DNA of 64,000 nucleotides from Halobacteriales archaeon QS_1_69_70 (GCA_003021005.1 PXRI01000017.1:121477-185476); one strand, 5' to 3'; shown: positions 43,099-52,735, numbered from the stretch's first letter. Made by a program: numbers and translations. The notes: a model not told the origin generated them from the letters alone.

Positions 43099-43419
43099 AT
43101 GGACCGGGAGCCGACGGCGTATAGCCGGCCGCTCGTCGTGTTCGGCCTCGGCGCCGTACTGGTGGCCGACCTGGCCGTCGGGATACCGTCCGCCGCATTC
43201 GTCGGCGCCGGGGCGACAGTGCTTTTCGCCGCCGGGGCGGTCCACCTCGCCGCCGGCGAGCGGCGGGCCGCCGCCGGCTGGGGCATGTTCGCGCTCGCGC
43301 TGGGGTTCTTCCGGTTCATAGAAGGGGGCTCGGACGCGCTCGTGCTCTTGGCCGTGGGGTCGCTGGTCGTGGCCGGGCTCGCGTTACAGTTCAGCGAACG
43401 CGTCGAGGACCGGCTCTGA
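43099..43419 (+). CDS. Small membrane protein, function unknown
   Basis: 106 aa from ATG 43099. Four short hydrophobic segments: LVVFGLGAVLVADLAVGI, AAFVGAGATVLFAAGAVHLAA, AAGWGMFALALGFFRFI and ALVLLAVGSLVVAGLALQF. An ATG-less extension upstream exists but the TTTGTACC box at about 43070 suits the chosen start. No family recognised. Confidence 0.65.
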   Translation: MDREPTAYSRPLVVFGLGAVLVADLAVGIPSAAFVGAGATVLFAAGAVHLAAGERRAAAGWGMFALALGFFRFIEGGSDALVLLAVGSLVVAGLALQFSERVEDRL

Positions 43420-43469
43420 AACTGCTGGGACCCCGACCGTTTTGGCCACGCCGAGCGACGCTGGGACGC

Positions 43470-43982
43470 ATGGAGATCAGGCGACCGTCGCCCGACGACG
43501 CCCGCCAGGTCAGGGCAGCCTGGGCGCGCGCGTGGCGAGCCGGCCACCGCGAGGTGGTCTCCGAGGAGGTGCTCTCCGAGATCCAGCTCGACCCGTCACC
43601 CGATGCCGTCCAGCGGTGGCACGACCGGCTCGACACCTGGCGGGACTCCATCCTCGTGGCGGACGACGACGGCGTCGTCGGCTTCATCCAGATCCGTCTC
43701 GAGGAGACGAAGCCGTTCGTGAGCGACGACGAGGCCGACCTGAAGGAGCTGTACGTCCACCCCGACCGGTGGGGTGAGGGGGTGGGAACGGCGTTGCTCG
43801 AGGCCGGCCTCGACCGGCTCCCGGCCGACGTCGCGGCCGTCCGGCTGGAGAGGCTTTCCGGCAACGAGCGGGCCGCCGCCTTCTACGAGGACCGCGGGTT
43901 CGAGCGGACCGGCGACCACACCGTGGACATCGGTGGGGAGCAGTATCCGGCCGATGTCTACACGCGACGGCTCGACGGATAG
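43470..43982 (+). CDS. GNAT-family N-acetyltransferase
   Basis: 170 aa. Complete GNAT fold: MEIRRPSPDDARQVRAAWARAW, VADDDGVVGFIQIRLEE, the acetyl-CoA motif ELYVHPDRWGEGVGTALLEAGL (about 91-112) and LERLSGNERAAAFYEDRGFERTG. The signature NERAAAFYEDRGF is typical of RimI/ribosomal or small-molecule acetyltransferases. A TTTTGG box lies about 30 nt upstream. Substrate unknown. Confidence 0.88.
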   Translation: MEIRRPSPDDARQVRAAWARAWRAGHREVVSEEVLSEIQLDPSPDAVQRWHDRLDTWRDSILVADDDGVVGFIQIRLEETKPFVSDDEADLKELYVHPDRWGEGVGTALLEAGLDRLPADVAAVRLERLSGNERAAAFYEDRGFERTGDHTVDIGGEQYPADVYTRRLDG

Positions 43983-44008
43983 CCGGCGAGTCGACCCCCG
44001 ACGAGGGC

Positions 44009-45217
44009 CTACCGACCCAGTTCAGCGTGGGCGCCGGCGAGATTGTCCGAAGCGAGCGCGCCGAGCAGCGACAGCTCCCCGCCCAGCGCGGCGGTCGCGA
44101 TGACCTCCGCGAGGGCGTCGGCGTTGCTGCCGGCGGGGTCACCGCCGCCGCGGACCCCGACCACGTCCAGCGCCTCGGCCTGGGTCGGGAGCGTCGTCCC
44201 GCCGCCGACCGTCCCGACCTCCAGCGACGCCAGCGTGAGACTGGCGTAGAGGTCCCCATCGCGGACGTCCGCGGTGGTGATGGCGTTGGCGCCTTCGACG
44301 ACCTGGGCCAGGTCCTGGCCGGTCGCGAGGAAGGCGGCGGCGACGGTGTTGGCAGCGTGGGCGTTGAACCCGAGCGACCCCGCCTTGGCGGAGCCGACGA
44401 GGTTCTTCCGGGTGTTGGCCTCCACGATGGCCGCCGGCGTGGTGTCGAAGTACGTCTCGACGGTCTCGCGCGAGATCTCGACATCGGCGGCGACAGTGCG
44501 GCCGCGGCCCTCGACGCTGTTGACCGCGGCGGGCTTCTTGTCCGAACAGAGGTTGCCCGACAGCGCCACGAGGTCGGCCTGCGTCTCCGCGGCGACGACG
44601 TCGCAGGCGGCCTCCGTGGCGATGGTGGCCATGTTCATTCCCATTGCGTCCTTGGTGTCGTAGGCGAACCGGAGGAAGACGCTGTCGCCGACGACGTACG
44701 GCGTGACCTCGCGCAACTCGCCGTGGCTCGTGGTCGACTCGGCGGCCTCGGCGAGCGCGTCGACGTTGTCCCGGACCCAGGCGGCCACCTCGTCGGCCTC
44801 GCCGACGTCGTCGACCTGGAAGACGGGCGCCCGCGTCATCGCGTTCTGCAGCACCCGGGCGGTGGCGCCGTCGGCGGCCCGGATGGCCGTACAGCCGCGG
44901 TTGACCGAGGCGACGAGAGCGCCCTCCGTGGTCGCCATGGGGAGGAACCGCTCGCCGTCGACGGCGCCGCCGTCGATCCGGATGGGCCCGACGACCCCCA
45001 TCGGGACCTGGGCCGCGCCGAGCATGTTCTCGATGTTCGGCTCGGCGTCGGCGGCGTCGAAGGTGTAGGCGCCGACGGCGTCCAGGTCCGCCGCGGTGTC
45101 CTCGGCGAGCAAGCGGCGTCGGGCCGTCGCGGCGACGTCGGGGTCGGCGTGCGCTTCGAGTTCGTGCAGGCGCAACTCGCCGCTCCGGACTCCTTCGACG
45201 AGCTCCTCGGTGTCCAT
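44009..45217 (-). CDS. hmgA: Hydroxymethylglutaryl-CoA reductase (class I)
   Basis: 402 aa. It makes mevalonate for archaeal isoprenoid lipids, using NADPH. Motifs: ENMLGAAQVPMGVVGP (63-78), ATTEGALVASVNRGC with Glu98, DTKDAMGMNM with Asp190, SDKKPAAVNSVEGRG with catalytic Lys227, and a C-terminal LTLASLEVGTVGGGT. Class I (archaeal/eukaryal) from these signatures. This enzyme is the target of mevinolin/pravastatin, used as selection agents in haloarchaea. Transcribed alone, divergent from the amidohydrolase gene. Confidence 0.96.
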   Translation of the reverse strand: MDTEELVEGVRSGELRLHELEAHADPDVAATARRRLLAEDTAADLDAVGAYTFDAADAEPNIENMLGAAQVPMGVVGPIRIDGGAVDGERFLPMATTEGALVASVNRGCTAIRAADGATARVLQNAMTRAPVFQVDDVGEADEVAAWVRDNVDALAEAAESTTSHGELREVTPYVVGDSVFLRFAYDTKDAMGMNMATIATEAACDVVAAETQADLVALSGNLCSDKKPAAVNSVEGRGRTVAADVEISRETVETYFDTTPAAIVEANTRKNLVGSAKAGSLGFNAHAANTVAAAFLATGQDLAQVVEGANAITTADVRDGDLYASLTLASLEVGTVGGGTTLPTQAEALDVVGVRGGGDPAGSNADALAEVIATAALGGELSLLGALASDNLAGAHAELGR

Positions 45218-45299
45218 ACCGGCGCCTCGCGGGGGCGGGACTAATGGCTTCGGTGAGTACCGCAGGAGGTTTCAAGGCCGTCGCGGCCGGCGGTCAGGT

Positions 45300-46856
45300 A
45301 TGACCGAGGCGGCAGACCGCATCTTCCGGAACGCGGAGGTTCATACGCTTTCGGCACCCGACTCGGCGGCTGACGCCGCCTCGCCGGACCGTGCCGGGCG
45401 GCACGCGGACGAGCCCCACGAGGCCGTCGCGGTCCGGGACGGTCGCGTGGTCCGGGTCGGCGACGGCGACGAGGTCGGGTTCCTGGAGGGCGTCGCGACC
45501 GACGTGGTCGACTGCGAGGGCGGCGTCCTCCTCCCCGGGTTCATCGACGCCCACACCCACATGGAGGTGCTCGGCCGACGGCTCGTCCACGCCGACCTCG
45601 GGGCGGCGACCGACCGGGAGGACGCCCGCGCGCGGCTCGCGGACGCCCCGGGCGACGACTGGATCCTCGGGTACGGCTACGATGAGTCCACCTGGCCCTC
45701 CGGCGACTTGCTCACCCGCGAGGACCTCGACGAGGTCTCCACGGGGACACCGGTCGTCGCGTTCCGGGAGGACCTCCACACGGCGTCGGTGAACTCGCTG
45801 GTGCTGGAACGGTACGCCGACGACCTGCCGGCCGACGACGTCGCTCGCGAGGACGGCGAGCCGACCGGCGTCGTCACCGAGGGGGCCGCCGAGTTCGTCC
45901 GGATGGAGACCGCGCCGGGCCGCGAAGAGACGAAACGGCTCGTCGAAGCGGCCCGCGACTACGCCCACGAGCGCGGCGTTACCGGCGTCCACGACATGGT
46001 CAGACGCTCCGACGCCCCGGCCGCCTACCGGGAGCTCGCCGTCGCCGACGACCTCCATCTGCGGGTGCGGCTCTACTACTGGACCGACCACCTCGACGCC
46101 GTCGAGGAACTCGGGCTGGCGTCGGACCACGGCGGGGACCACGTCGAGGTCGGCGGCATCAAGACCTACACCGACGGCTCCATCGGCGCGGGCACCGCGA
46201 AGCTGACCGAGCCCTACGCCGACCGCGAAGGCACCGGCGAGTTGGTCGTCACCCCCGAGGAACTGGCCGAGGTCGTCGACCGCGCGGAGGCCCGCGAACT
46301 CCAGCTCGCGGTCCACGCCATCGGCGACGAGGCGGTCCGGGTCGCCCTCGACGCCCTGCCCAACAACCCCGACGCCAGACACCGCATCGAGCACGCCGAA
46401 CTCCTCCCGCCCGACCTCGAGCCGTCGGAGTTCCACGCCGTCGCCTCGATGCAGCCGAACTTCCTCCGGTGGGCGCGCGAGGGCGGGCTCTACCACGACC
46501 GGCTCGGGGAGGCCCGGACGGCGGCCTCGAACCGCTTTGCGGACATCCAGGCAGCCGGCGTCACGCTGGCGTTCGGCAGCGACGGTATGCCGCTTTCTCC
46601 CCTCTACGGCGTCGAACAGACCGTCACGGCGCCCGAATCCGGCCAGCGCCTCGGCGTCACCGACGCCCTTCGGGCCTACACCGCCGGTGCGGCCTACGCG
46701 GGCCGGGCCGAGGACCGGTTCGGCACGGTCGAACCGGGCAAGTGCGCGGACTTCGTCGTCCTCGCCGAGTCGCCGTGGGCCGTCGACCCCGGGGACATCG
46801 CCGACATCGCGGTCGCGATGACGGTCGTCGACGGCGAGGTCGTCCACCGGGCGTGA
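45300..46856 (+). CDS. YtcJ-type amidohydrolase
   Basis: 518 aa. Amidohydrolase_3 family: FIDAHTHME (metal His pair near 80-84), a lysine/His region VGGIKTYTDGSIGAGTAKLTEPY, HAIGDEAVRVALDAL, IEHAELLPP and FGSDGMPLSPLYG with the terminal metal Asp. Ends in EPGKCADFVVLAESPW and VVDGEVVHRA, the small beta-sandwich domain. Typical members hydrolyse amides or exocyclic amines; substrate unknown. Cytoplasmic, without signal peptide. Start ATG 45300 gives a normal MTEAADRIFRNAEVHTL opening. Confidence 0.88.
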   Translation: MTEAADRIFRNAEVHTLSAPDSAADAASPDRAGRHADEPHEAVAVRDGRVVRVGDGDEVGFLEGVATDVVDCEGGVLLPGFIDAHTHMEVLGRRLVHADLGAATDREDARARLADAPGDDWILGYGYDESTWPSGDLLTREDLDEVSTGTPVVAFREDLHTASVNSLVLERYADDLPADDVAREDGEPTGVVTEGAAEFVRMETAPGREETKRLVEAARDYAHERGVTGVHDMVRRSDAPAAYRELAVADDLHLRVRLYYWTDHLDAVEELGLASDHGGDHVEVGGIKTYTDGSIGAGTAKLTEPYADREGTGELVVTPEELAEVVDRAEARELQLAVHAIGDEAVRVALDALPNNPDARHRIEHAELLPPDLEPSEFHAVASMQPNFLRWAREGGLYHDRLGEARTAASNRFADIQAAGVTLAFGSDGMPLSPLYGVEQTVTAPESGQRLGVTDALRAYTAGAAYAGRAEDRFGTVEPGKCADFVVLAESPWAVDPGDIADIAVAMTVVDGEVVHRA

Positions 46857-46952
46857 GTCAAGGCGGCGGAACGAGGGCGGGCGTCAGGAGGCCCGCGTCG
46901 CCCGACCGCGAAGGGGCGGTTATTTGACGCCGGCTCGCCAAGCCGCCGGCGA

Positions 46953-48806
46953 ATGCTGCACACGCCAAGCCGGATCGGTCTCGCCGTCGCCCTGGTCGTC
47001 GCGTTCGCGGTCGTCTGGTCGCTGGCGGGCCGGGGGCGGTGGCGCGCCCGGTTCACCGACCGCTTCGTCCTCGGGGTGCCCTGGGGCACGCTCGTCACCG
47101 TCGCCGTGGTCGTCGGGTTCTACCTCCTCGCACAGAGCGGGCTCCGGCACTGGTCCGCTCCCGTCGTCTACCCCTTCGTCACCTGGTCGTACTTCTATCC
47201 GACCGGCATCCTGACCGCCGGCGTCGCCCACGGCTCCCCCGGTCACCTCCTCGGGAACATGCTGGGGACGCTTGCCTTCGCGCCCATCGCCGAGTACGCC
47301 TGGGGCCACTACCCACCCTCGGACCGCGGCCGCACCCGCCTCGGGCTCCGGGACACCGGCGGCCTCCTGGCACGGCCGGTCGTCCGCGCGCTCGTCGTCT
47401 TCCCCGCCGTCCTGCTGCTCGCGGCGTTTCTCACCGCCGCGTTCGCCGCCGGCCCCGGCCTCGGCTTCTCCGGCGCCGTCTTCGCCATCGCCGGCCTCGC
47501 GGTCGTCACCTACCCCGTCACGACGCTTCTGGCGCTCGTCGCCGCCAGTGCCCTCGGCACCGTCTACCGGGCGATCACCGAGCCGGTCGTCCGGGCGGGC
47601 ATCGAGGCCGGCGGGCCCTCGCCGCCCCCGTGGGCCTCCATCGCCTTTCAGGCACACCTGCTCGGCTTCCTCGTCGGCGTCGCCGTCGGCGCGGCGCTGT
47701 TGAGCCGGCGGGGCCGCCGCCCGGCCCTGGACCGGGTGTTCCTCGCGACGCTCGCGCTCGGCCTGGTGCAGGCGCTGTGGCTGTTGGTCTGGGTCGACGG
47801 CGAGACGTTCGTCCTCTACCGCGCCGCCGGCGTCGCCCTCGTCGCCCTCCTGTCCGTGCTGGTCGCCGCCGCGGCCGGCGGCAGCCACCGCCCGCTCCCG
47901 AAACCGCTGTCCGCGGTGCCGCGGCGGCCGAAGCGCCGCCACCTCGCGGCAGTGTGGCTCTTCCTCGTCCTCGTCGCGGCCGCCACCGGCATCGCAGCCG
48001 TCGTCATGGAGGCCGACCTCGTCGGCCTCGGCGTCGGCGTCCTCGTCCTCGCCGCCGTCGTCCTGGCGGTGCCCGCGCTCCCGCCGCTTCTGCCGGACCG
48101 GCTGGTCGCCTCCCCGGTGTCCCGCCGGTGGAGCGCGGGCGCGGCGGTCGTCGTCGCCGCCGTCGTCGTCGCCGCCCCCGCCGTCCCGCTAGGGTTCGTC
48201 GTGGTCGCCGACGACGCCGGCGTCCCCGGCGGGACGGCCGTCGAGGTCCGCGACTACGACGTCGCCTACGGCGAGAACGTCACACCCCCACGGGACACGC
48301 TCGTCGACTTCGGTAACGAGACCGACCCCGTCAACGTCACCGGCGTCATCGTCGAGAGCGGCGACCGTGAACTGTGGGGCGTCGCCGTCCGGGAGGAGTC
48401 ACTCGCGTTCGCCGGCAACGACACCGTCGTGCTGGGCGGCCTCGGCTGGCGCGAGACCGTCGATGCCAACCGGACCGGCTGGACCGTCCCCGGCAACGAC
48501 ACCGTCTACGCCGTCGACCTGACCCACGAGGGCGCGACCACCCGGTCGTTCCGCTCGGCCCCCTCGACCGCCGACGTCCTGGTCGACGGCCGCCGGGTCG
48601 CCGTCGCCCCGACCACGGACGGCTTCGAACTCCGCGTGCAGGCGAACGGCTCGACGGTCGGCACGGCGCCGATCCCGGCCGCGAACGAGTCGGCGTCCGT
48701 CGGCGACCTGCGGCTGGAGACCCGGGTCGAGGACGGCACGGCGCGGGTCGTCGCGGTCGCCGACCGGACGGAGGTCCAGGTCGCCGCCCGGGAGACATAC
48801 GACTGA
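46953..48806 (+). CDS. Rhomboid-family intramembrane serine protease with extracellular C-terminal domain
   Basis: 617 aa. Residues 1-245 are rhomboid: HLLGNMLG with Asn102, catalytic Ser173 in GFSGAVFAIAG, and His235 in FQAHLLGFLVG. More hydrophobic helices follow (255-425). The last about 190 residues (from about 425) are a soluble, Asn-x-Thr-rich domain outside the membrane (VEVRDYDVAYGENVTPPRD...). Rhomboids cut membrane-spanning substrates. The large extra part is longer than in typical rhomboids. A TATTTGAC box lies about 30 nt before the ATG. Confidence 0.88.
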   Translation: MLHTPSRIGLAVALVVAFAVVWSLAGRGRWRARFTDRFVLGVPWGTLVTVAVVVGFYLLAQSGLRHWSAPVVYPFVTWSYFYPTGILTAGVAHGSPGHLLGNMLGTLAFAPIAEYAWGHYPPSDRGRTRLGLRDTGGLLARPVVRALVVFPAVLLLAAFLTAAFAAGPGLGFSGAVFAIAGLAVVTYPVTTLLALVAASALGTVYRAITEPVVRAGIEAGGPSPPPWASIAFQAHLLGFLVGVAVGAALLSRRGRRPALDRVFLATLALGLVQALWLLVWVDGETFVLYRAAGVALVALLSVLVAAAAGGSHRPLPKPLSAVPRRPKRRHLAAVWLFLVLVAAATGIAAVVMEADLVGLGVGVLVLAAVVLAVPALPPLLPDRLVASPVSRRWSAGAAVVVAAVVVAAPAVPLGFVVVADDAGVPGGTAVEVRDYDVAYGENVTPPRDTLVDFGNETDPVNVTGVIVESGDRELWGVAVREESLAFAGNDTVVLGGLGWRETVDANRTGWTVPGNDTVYAVDLTHEGATTRSFRSAPSTADVLVDGRRVAVAPTTDGFELRVQANGSTVGTAPIPAANESASVGDLRLETRVEDGTARVVAVADRTEVQVAARETYD

Positions 48807-49169
48807 CGCGACGGCTATGGCGAGGGCGAGGCGTTCGTCCGCTACCGCGCCGCCCGGCTCGCGTGTCGTCGGTCGCTTCGCTTCCTGCTCGCGGCTCACT
48901 TCGTTCACCGCTCGCTCACTCCGAGGCCTCACTGCGTTCGGCCTCGCGACTCCCGCTCGCTCGTTCGGCGGCGCTCCCGCTGGTCGCGCCGCCCGCGTCG
49001 CCCTCGACGCCACCCACCCGTCCGTTCGGCACCACCCGGCCGTTTGCGGGCACTACCTCGCCCAAGATCCGGATTTTCGGCAATATTCCCCACATGATCC
49101 CGTCTTTGAAGACGAAATTTTATCAATACCGCCGTCCGTAGACCGAGCTACCCGACGAGGTACCCACAC
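48807..49169. other. Intergenic region with dispersed repeats and the nadA promoter
   Basis: 363 bp without a supported gene. 48840-49010 is built from the dispersed GC-rich family (48954-48995 matches 13206-13247 in 38 of 42 bp). Beyond this the GC falls: AATATTCCCCACATGATCCC and GAAATTTTATCAATACC (about 49112-49128) form an AT-rich promoter with a TTTTATCA TATA-like box about 50 nt before nadA, leaving a short 5' leader of about 25 nt. Confidence 0.65.
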
Positions 49170-50303
49170 ATGCCCGAGATGGACACGGTCGACCTCGAGA
49201 CCGACCTCAGCCTGTTCAAGTACGACGACCTCGAACAGCTCCCGCCCGCCTACCGCGACCTCGACGAGTCCGAGCGGACCCGCCGCATCGAGGCCGCCCG
49301 CGCGGAACTGGGCGAGGCGGTCGTCGTGCTCGGCCACAACTACCAGCGGCGCGAGATCGTCGAGCACGCCGACTTCATCGGCGACTCCTACCAGCTCTCG
49401 AAGCGCGCCGCCGAGGCCGACGCGGATTACGTCGTCTTCTGCGGCGTGACGTTCATGGCCGAGTCCGCTGACATCATCACCGACGACGACCAGACGGTCA
49501 TCCTGCCGTCGATGGAGGCCTCCTGCCCGATGGCGGGGATGGCCGAGGCGCTGCAGGTCGACGCCGCCTGGGCCGAACTCACCGCGGCGGCCGACGACGC
49601 CGACATCGTCCCCATCACCTACATGAACAGCTACGCCGACCTCAAGGCCTTCTGCGCCGAACAGGGCGGGCTGGTCTGTACCTCCTCGAACGCCCACGAG
49701 GCCTTCGAGTACGCCTTCGACCGCGGCGACAAAGTCCTCTTCCTGCCGGACAAGCATCTCGGCTACAACACCGCCCACCGGCTCGACATGGCCGGGGCGA
49801 CCGCCGAGTGGGACCCCTGGGACCCCGAGGCGGCCGACGCCGAGGCGGTCGCCGACGCCGACATCGTGCTGTGGGACGGCTACTGCCAGGTCCACGAGCG
49901 GTTCACCGAGGCCCACATTGAGCAGTTCCGCGAGGCGCACCCGGACGGCAACGTCATCGTCCACCCCGAGTGCCGCCGCGAGGTCGTCGAGGCCGCCGAC
50001 GTCGCCGGCTCGACCTCGACCATCTGTGAAACCGTCGAGGCGGCCGACCCCGGCGAGACCTGGGCCATCGGGACCGAGATCCACCTCACGAACCACCTCC
50101 AGCGGTGGCACCCCGAGGTCGACGTCGTGCCACTCTGTGGCGACGCCTGCATGGACTGCAACGCGATGCGGCAGGTCGATCCGAACTACCTGACGTGGGT
50201 GCTCGAGGCGCTGGCCGACGGCACCGAGCGGAACGTCGTCGAGGTCCCGCCGCGCGAGAAGGAACTGGCCGAACTCGCCATGGAGCGCATGCTGGAGGTG
50301 TGA
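49170..50303 (+). CDS. nadA: Quinolinate synthase
   Basis: 377 aa. Condenses iminoaspartate with dihydroxyacetone phosphate to quinolinate, using a [4Fe-4S] cluster. Motifs: VVLGHNYQRREIVEHADFIGDSYQLS, FCGVTFMAESADI, ASCPMAGMA, VPITYMNSYADLKAFCA, LVCTSSNAHEAF, PDKHLGYNT, HPECRREV and LCGDACMDCNAMRQVDP with cluster cysteines. ATG 49170 is used; ATG 49179 (MDTVDLETDL) is an alternative. First gene of the nadABC operon. Confidence 0.96.
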   Translation: MPEMDTVDLETDLSLFKYDDLEQLPPAYRDLDESERTRRIEAARAELGEAVVVLGHNYQRREIVEHADFIGDSYQLSKRAAEADADYVVFCGVTFMAESADIITDDDQTVILPSMEASCPMAGMAEALQVDAAWAELTAAADDADIVPITYMNSYADLKAFCAEQGGLVCTSSNAHEAFEYAFDRGDKVLFLPDKHLGYNTAHRLDMAGATAEWDPWDPEAADAEAVADADIVLWDGYCQVHERFTEAHIEQFREAHPDGNVIVHPECRREVVEAADVAGSTSTICETVEAADPGETWAIGTEIHLTNHLQRWHPEVDVVPLCGDACMDCNAMRQVDPNYLTWVLEALADGTERNVVEVPPREKELAELAMERMLEV

Positions 50304-50304
50304 C

Positions 50305-51927
50305 ATGGCGGGTAGCGAGACGCAACGCGTCTCGGAGACGCGAGCGGGGAGCGGAGCGACCCGCGAGCCGCGAGGCCGACCGCAGGGAGGCCTCGGAATG
50401 AGCGAGCGGGGAGCGGAGCGACCCGCGAGCCGCGAGGCCGACCTCCTCGTCGTGGGCAGCGGCATCGCGGGCTGTGCCGCCGCGCTGGCCGGCGCCCGCG
50501 CCGGCGCCGACGTCACCCTCGCCACCAAGGCCGCCCGGCCGGAGGACTCGACGTCCTTCTGGGCGCAGGGCGGCGTCGCCGTCGCCCGCGGCGACCCGGA
50601 GACCCTGAAGGCCGACATCGTCGCGGCCAGCGACGGCCTCGCTGACCCCGAGGCGGTCGACGTCCTCGTCTCCGAGGCCGACGACGCCGTCCGGGACGTC
50701 TTCGTCGAGACGCTCGACGTCGACTTCGACGGCGACGAGGCGTTCGACTACGGCCGCGAGGCCGCCCACAGCGAGCCGCGGATCCTCCACGTCGACGCCG
50801 CCACCGGCCGCCACCTCCTGGCGCCGTTCCTGAATCACCTCGCCGACCACGACCGCGTGGAGGTGCTCGAGGACACCACGGCCCTCGACCTCGTCACCCA
50901 CGAAGGCCGCGTTCACGGCGCCATGATCGAACGTGACGGCGAGTGGGCGACCTGCTTCGCCGGCGCGACGGTGCTGGCGACCGGCGGAATCGGCGCCTGC
51001 TACGGCCGCTCGACCAACCCGCCGACCGCGACCGGCGACGGCATCGCGATGGCCGCACTCGCCGGCGCCGACGTCGCCGACATGGAGTACGTCCAGTTCC
51101 ACCCGACCGCGTTCGCTGGTGAGGGCGAGACCGGGGACGGTCAGGGCACCTTCCTGCTCAGCGAGGCCGTCCGCGGCGAGGGCGCCGTGCTCCGGAACGC
51201 CGAGGGCGAGCGGTTCATGCCCGACTACCATCCGGACGCCGACCTAGCGCCCCGCGACGTCGTCGCCCGCGCCGTCCAACGGGAGCGCGAGCGGACCGGC
51301 GCGGTCCGGCTCGACGTGTCGTCGCTTTCGTTCGAGGACGAGTTCCCGGCCCTGGCCGACGCCTGCGAGCGCCGCGGCGTCGACCCCGCCGACGGCATCC
51401 CCGTCGCGCCCGCCCAGCACTTCCTCTGTGGCGGCATCGCCGTCGACACCGAGGGCCGCACCTCCCTGGACCGCCTGTTCGCGGTCGGCGAGTGCTCACG
51501 GACCGGCGTCCACGGCGCCAACCGCCTGGCCTCCACGAGCCTGCTCGAGTCGCTAGTGTGGGGACTCCGCGCCGGCGAGGCCGCCGCCGGGTTCGACCCC
51601 GAGCGGGTCGAGCCCCCGGAGCTGCTCGACCGCGACCCCGCGCTGCCCGACAGCTTCGCCGACGAGAAGTTCGTCCGGCTCCGCCGCGTCATGACCGAGT
51701 CCGTCGGCATCACCCGCTCGGCGGCGGACCTCGACCGGGCGACGAGCGTGCTCCGGCGGCTGAAGGGCGAGGTGGACGCCTACACCCGGACGCGGACGAG
51801 CCGGTCGCTGTACGAACTCCGCGGCGCGGCCGTGACCGCCCTGCTCGTCGCCCGCGCCGCCGCGAACAACGACGAGTCCCGCGGCTGCCACCACCTCGAG
51901 GAGGGCGCCGCCGTTGACGCCGATTGA
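50305..51927 (+). CDS. nadB: L-aspartate oxidase with repeat-derived N-terminus
   Basis: 540 aa from ATG 50305, which lies one base after the nadA stop. FAD-binding DLLVVGSGIAGCAAALAGA begins at about residue 47, with TKAARPEDSTSFWAQGG, and active-site motifs such as VQFHPTAF, FLLSEAVRGEGAVL and HFLCGGIAVDTEGRTS. The enzyme oxidises aspartate to iminoaspartate for NadA. Relatives need only about 10-15 residues before the FAD motif; here about 45 come from a dispersed GC-rich repeat (MAGSETQRVSETRAGSGATR...). ATG 50398 would give a normal-length 509-aa protein. Start use is therefore uncertain. Confidence 0.93.
   Translation: MAGSETQRVSETRAGSGATREPRGRPQGGLGMSERGAERPASREADLLVVGSGIAGCAAALAGARAGADVTLATKAARPEDSTSFWAQGGVAVARGDPETLKADIVAASDGLADPEAVDVLVSEADDAVRDVFVETLDVDFDGDEAFDYGREAAHSEPRILHVDAATGRHLLAPFLNHLADHDRVEVLEDTTALDLVTHEGRVHGAMIERDGEWATCFAGATVLATGGIGACYGRSTNPPTATGDGIAMAALAGADVADMEYVQFHPTAFAGEGETGDGQGTFLLSEAVRGEGAVLRNAEGERFMPDYHPDADLAPRDVVARAVQRERERTGAVRLDVSSLSFEDEFPALADACERRGVDPADGIPVAPAQHFLCGGIAVDTEGRTSLDRLFAVGECSRTGVHGANRLASTSLLESLVWGLRAGEAAAGFDPERVEPPELLDRDPALPDSFADEKFVRLRRVMTESVGITRSAADLDRATSVLRRLKGEVDAYTRTRTSRSLYELRGAAVTALLVARAAANNDESRGCHHLEEGAAVDAD
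50341..50443 (+). repeat. Dispersed repeat inside nadB, with 41-bp direct repeat at 62-bp offset
   Basis: A perfect 41-bp direct repeat lies at 50341-50381 and 50403-50443. The stretch 50362-50412 clearly belongs to the family seen at 9434-9487 and 13137-13190 (GAGCCGCGAGGCCGACC, CAGGGAGGCCTCGGAA, GAGCGAGCGGGGA). The 62-bp offset is not a multiple of three, so the two copies are read in different frames in NadB. No transposase is present. Confidence 0.85.
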
Positions 51928-52735
51928 GCGCTCGCAGGTCGAGCGCTGGCTCCGGGAGGACCTCGGCCACCACGACGTGACCAACGACGTCCCCGGCCGG
52001 ACCGCCGGCCGGCTCGTCGCGAAGGCCGAGGGCGTCGCGGCCGGCCTCGACGCTGCCGCGGCGGTGTTCGAGTACCTCGACGTCGCGGTGACCGACTGCG
52101 TCGACGCCGCCACCGCCGTCGACGCTGGCGACGTCCTCCTCCGCGTCGAGGGCCCCGCCGCCGCCGTCCTCCGGGGCGAACGGGTCGCCGTGAACGTCGC
52201 CGGCCACGCGGCCGGCGTCGCCACGCGGACCCGGCGGGCCGTCGAGGCCGCCCGCAGCGTCGCCGACGACGTCCGCGTTGCTGCCACCCGAAAGACCACG
52301 CCCGGGCTCCGGGGCCTCGAGAAGCGCGCCGTCGCCGCCGGCGGGGGCGACACCCACCGGCTGGACCTCTCCCACATGGTGATGGTGAAGGACAACCACG
52401 TCGCGGAACTCGGTCTCGAGACGGCCGTCGAGCACTTCCGCGAGCGCGCCTCCTTCGCGACGAACCTCGAGGTGGAGGTCGAGTCCCCGGCCGACGCCGC
52501 CCGCGCCGCCGAGGCGGGCGCCGACGTGGTCCTCCTCGACAACATGACGCCCGAGGAGACGGTCCGCGCGGTCGAGGCCATCGACGGCGGCGCGCTCGCG
52601 GAGGCCTCCGGCGGCATCACGGTGGAGACCGTGCCCGACTACGCGGCCACGGGCGTCGACGTCGTTTCGCTGGGCTGTCTCACACACTCGGCGCCCGCGC
52701 TGGACCTCTCGTTCCGGACCGGGTCGGTCGACTGA
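51914..52735 (+). CDS. nadC: Nicotinate-nucleotide pyrophosphorylase (carboxylating)
   Basis: 273 aa. Quinolinate phosphoribosyltransferase, turning quinolinate plus PRPP into nicotinate mononucleotide. Motifs: LREDLGHHDVTND, LNVAGHAAGVATRT-like VNVAGHAAGVATRTRRAV, ATRKTTPGLRGLEKRAVAAGGGDTHRLDLSHMVMVKDNH, EVEVESPADAARA, LLDNMTPEETV and ASGGITVETVPDYAATGVDVVSLG. Start TTG 51914 overlaps the end of nadB by 14 bp; no nearer ATG or GTG keeps the N-terminal helix. Its stop falls in a 17-bp tandem repeat. Confidence 0.95.
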   Translation: MTPIERSQVERWLREDLGHHDVTNDVPGRTAGRLVAKAEGVAAGLDAAAAVFEYLDVAVTDCVDAATAVDAGDVLLRVEGPAAAVLRGERVAVNVAGHAAGVATRTRRAVEAARSVADDVRVAATRKTTPGLRGLEKRAVAAGGGDTHRLDLSHMVMVKDNHVAELGLETAVEHFRERASFATNLEVEVESPADAARAAEAGADVVLLDNMTPEETVRAVEAIDGGALAEASGGITVETVPDYAATGVDVVSLGCLTHSAPALDLSFRTGSVD

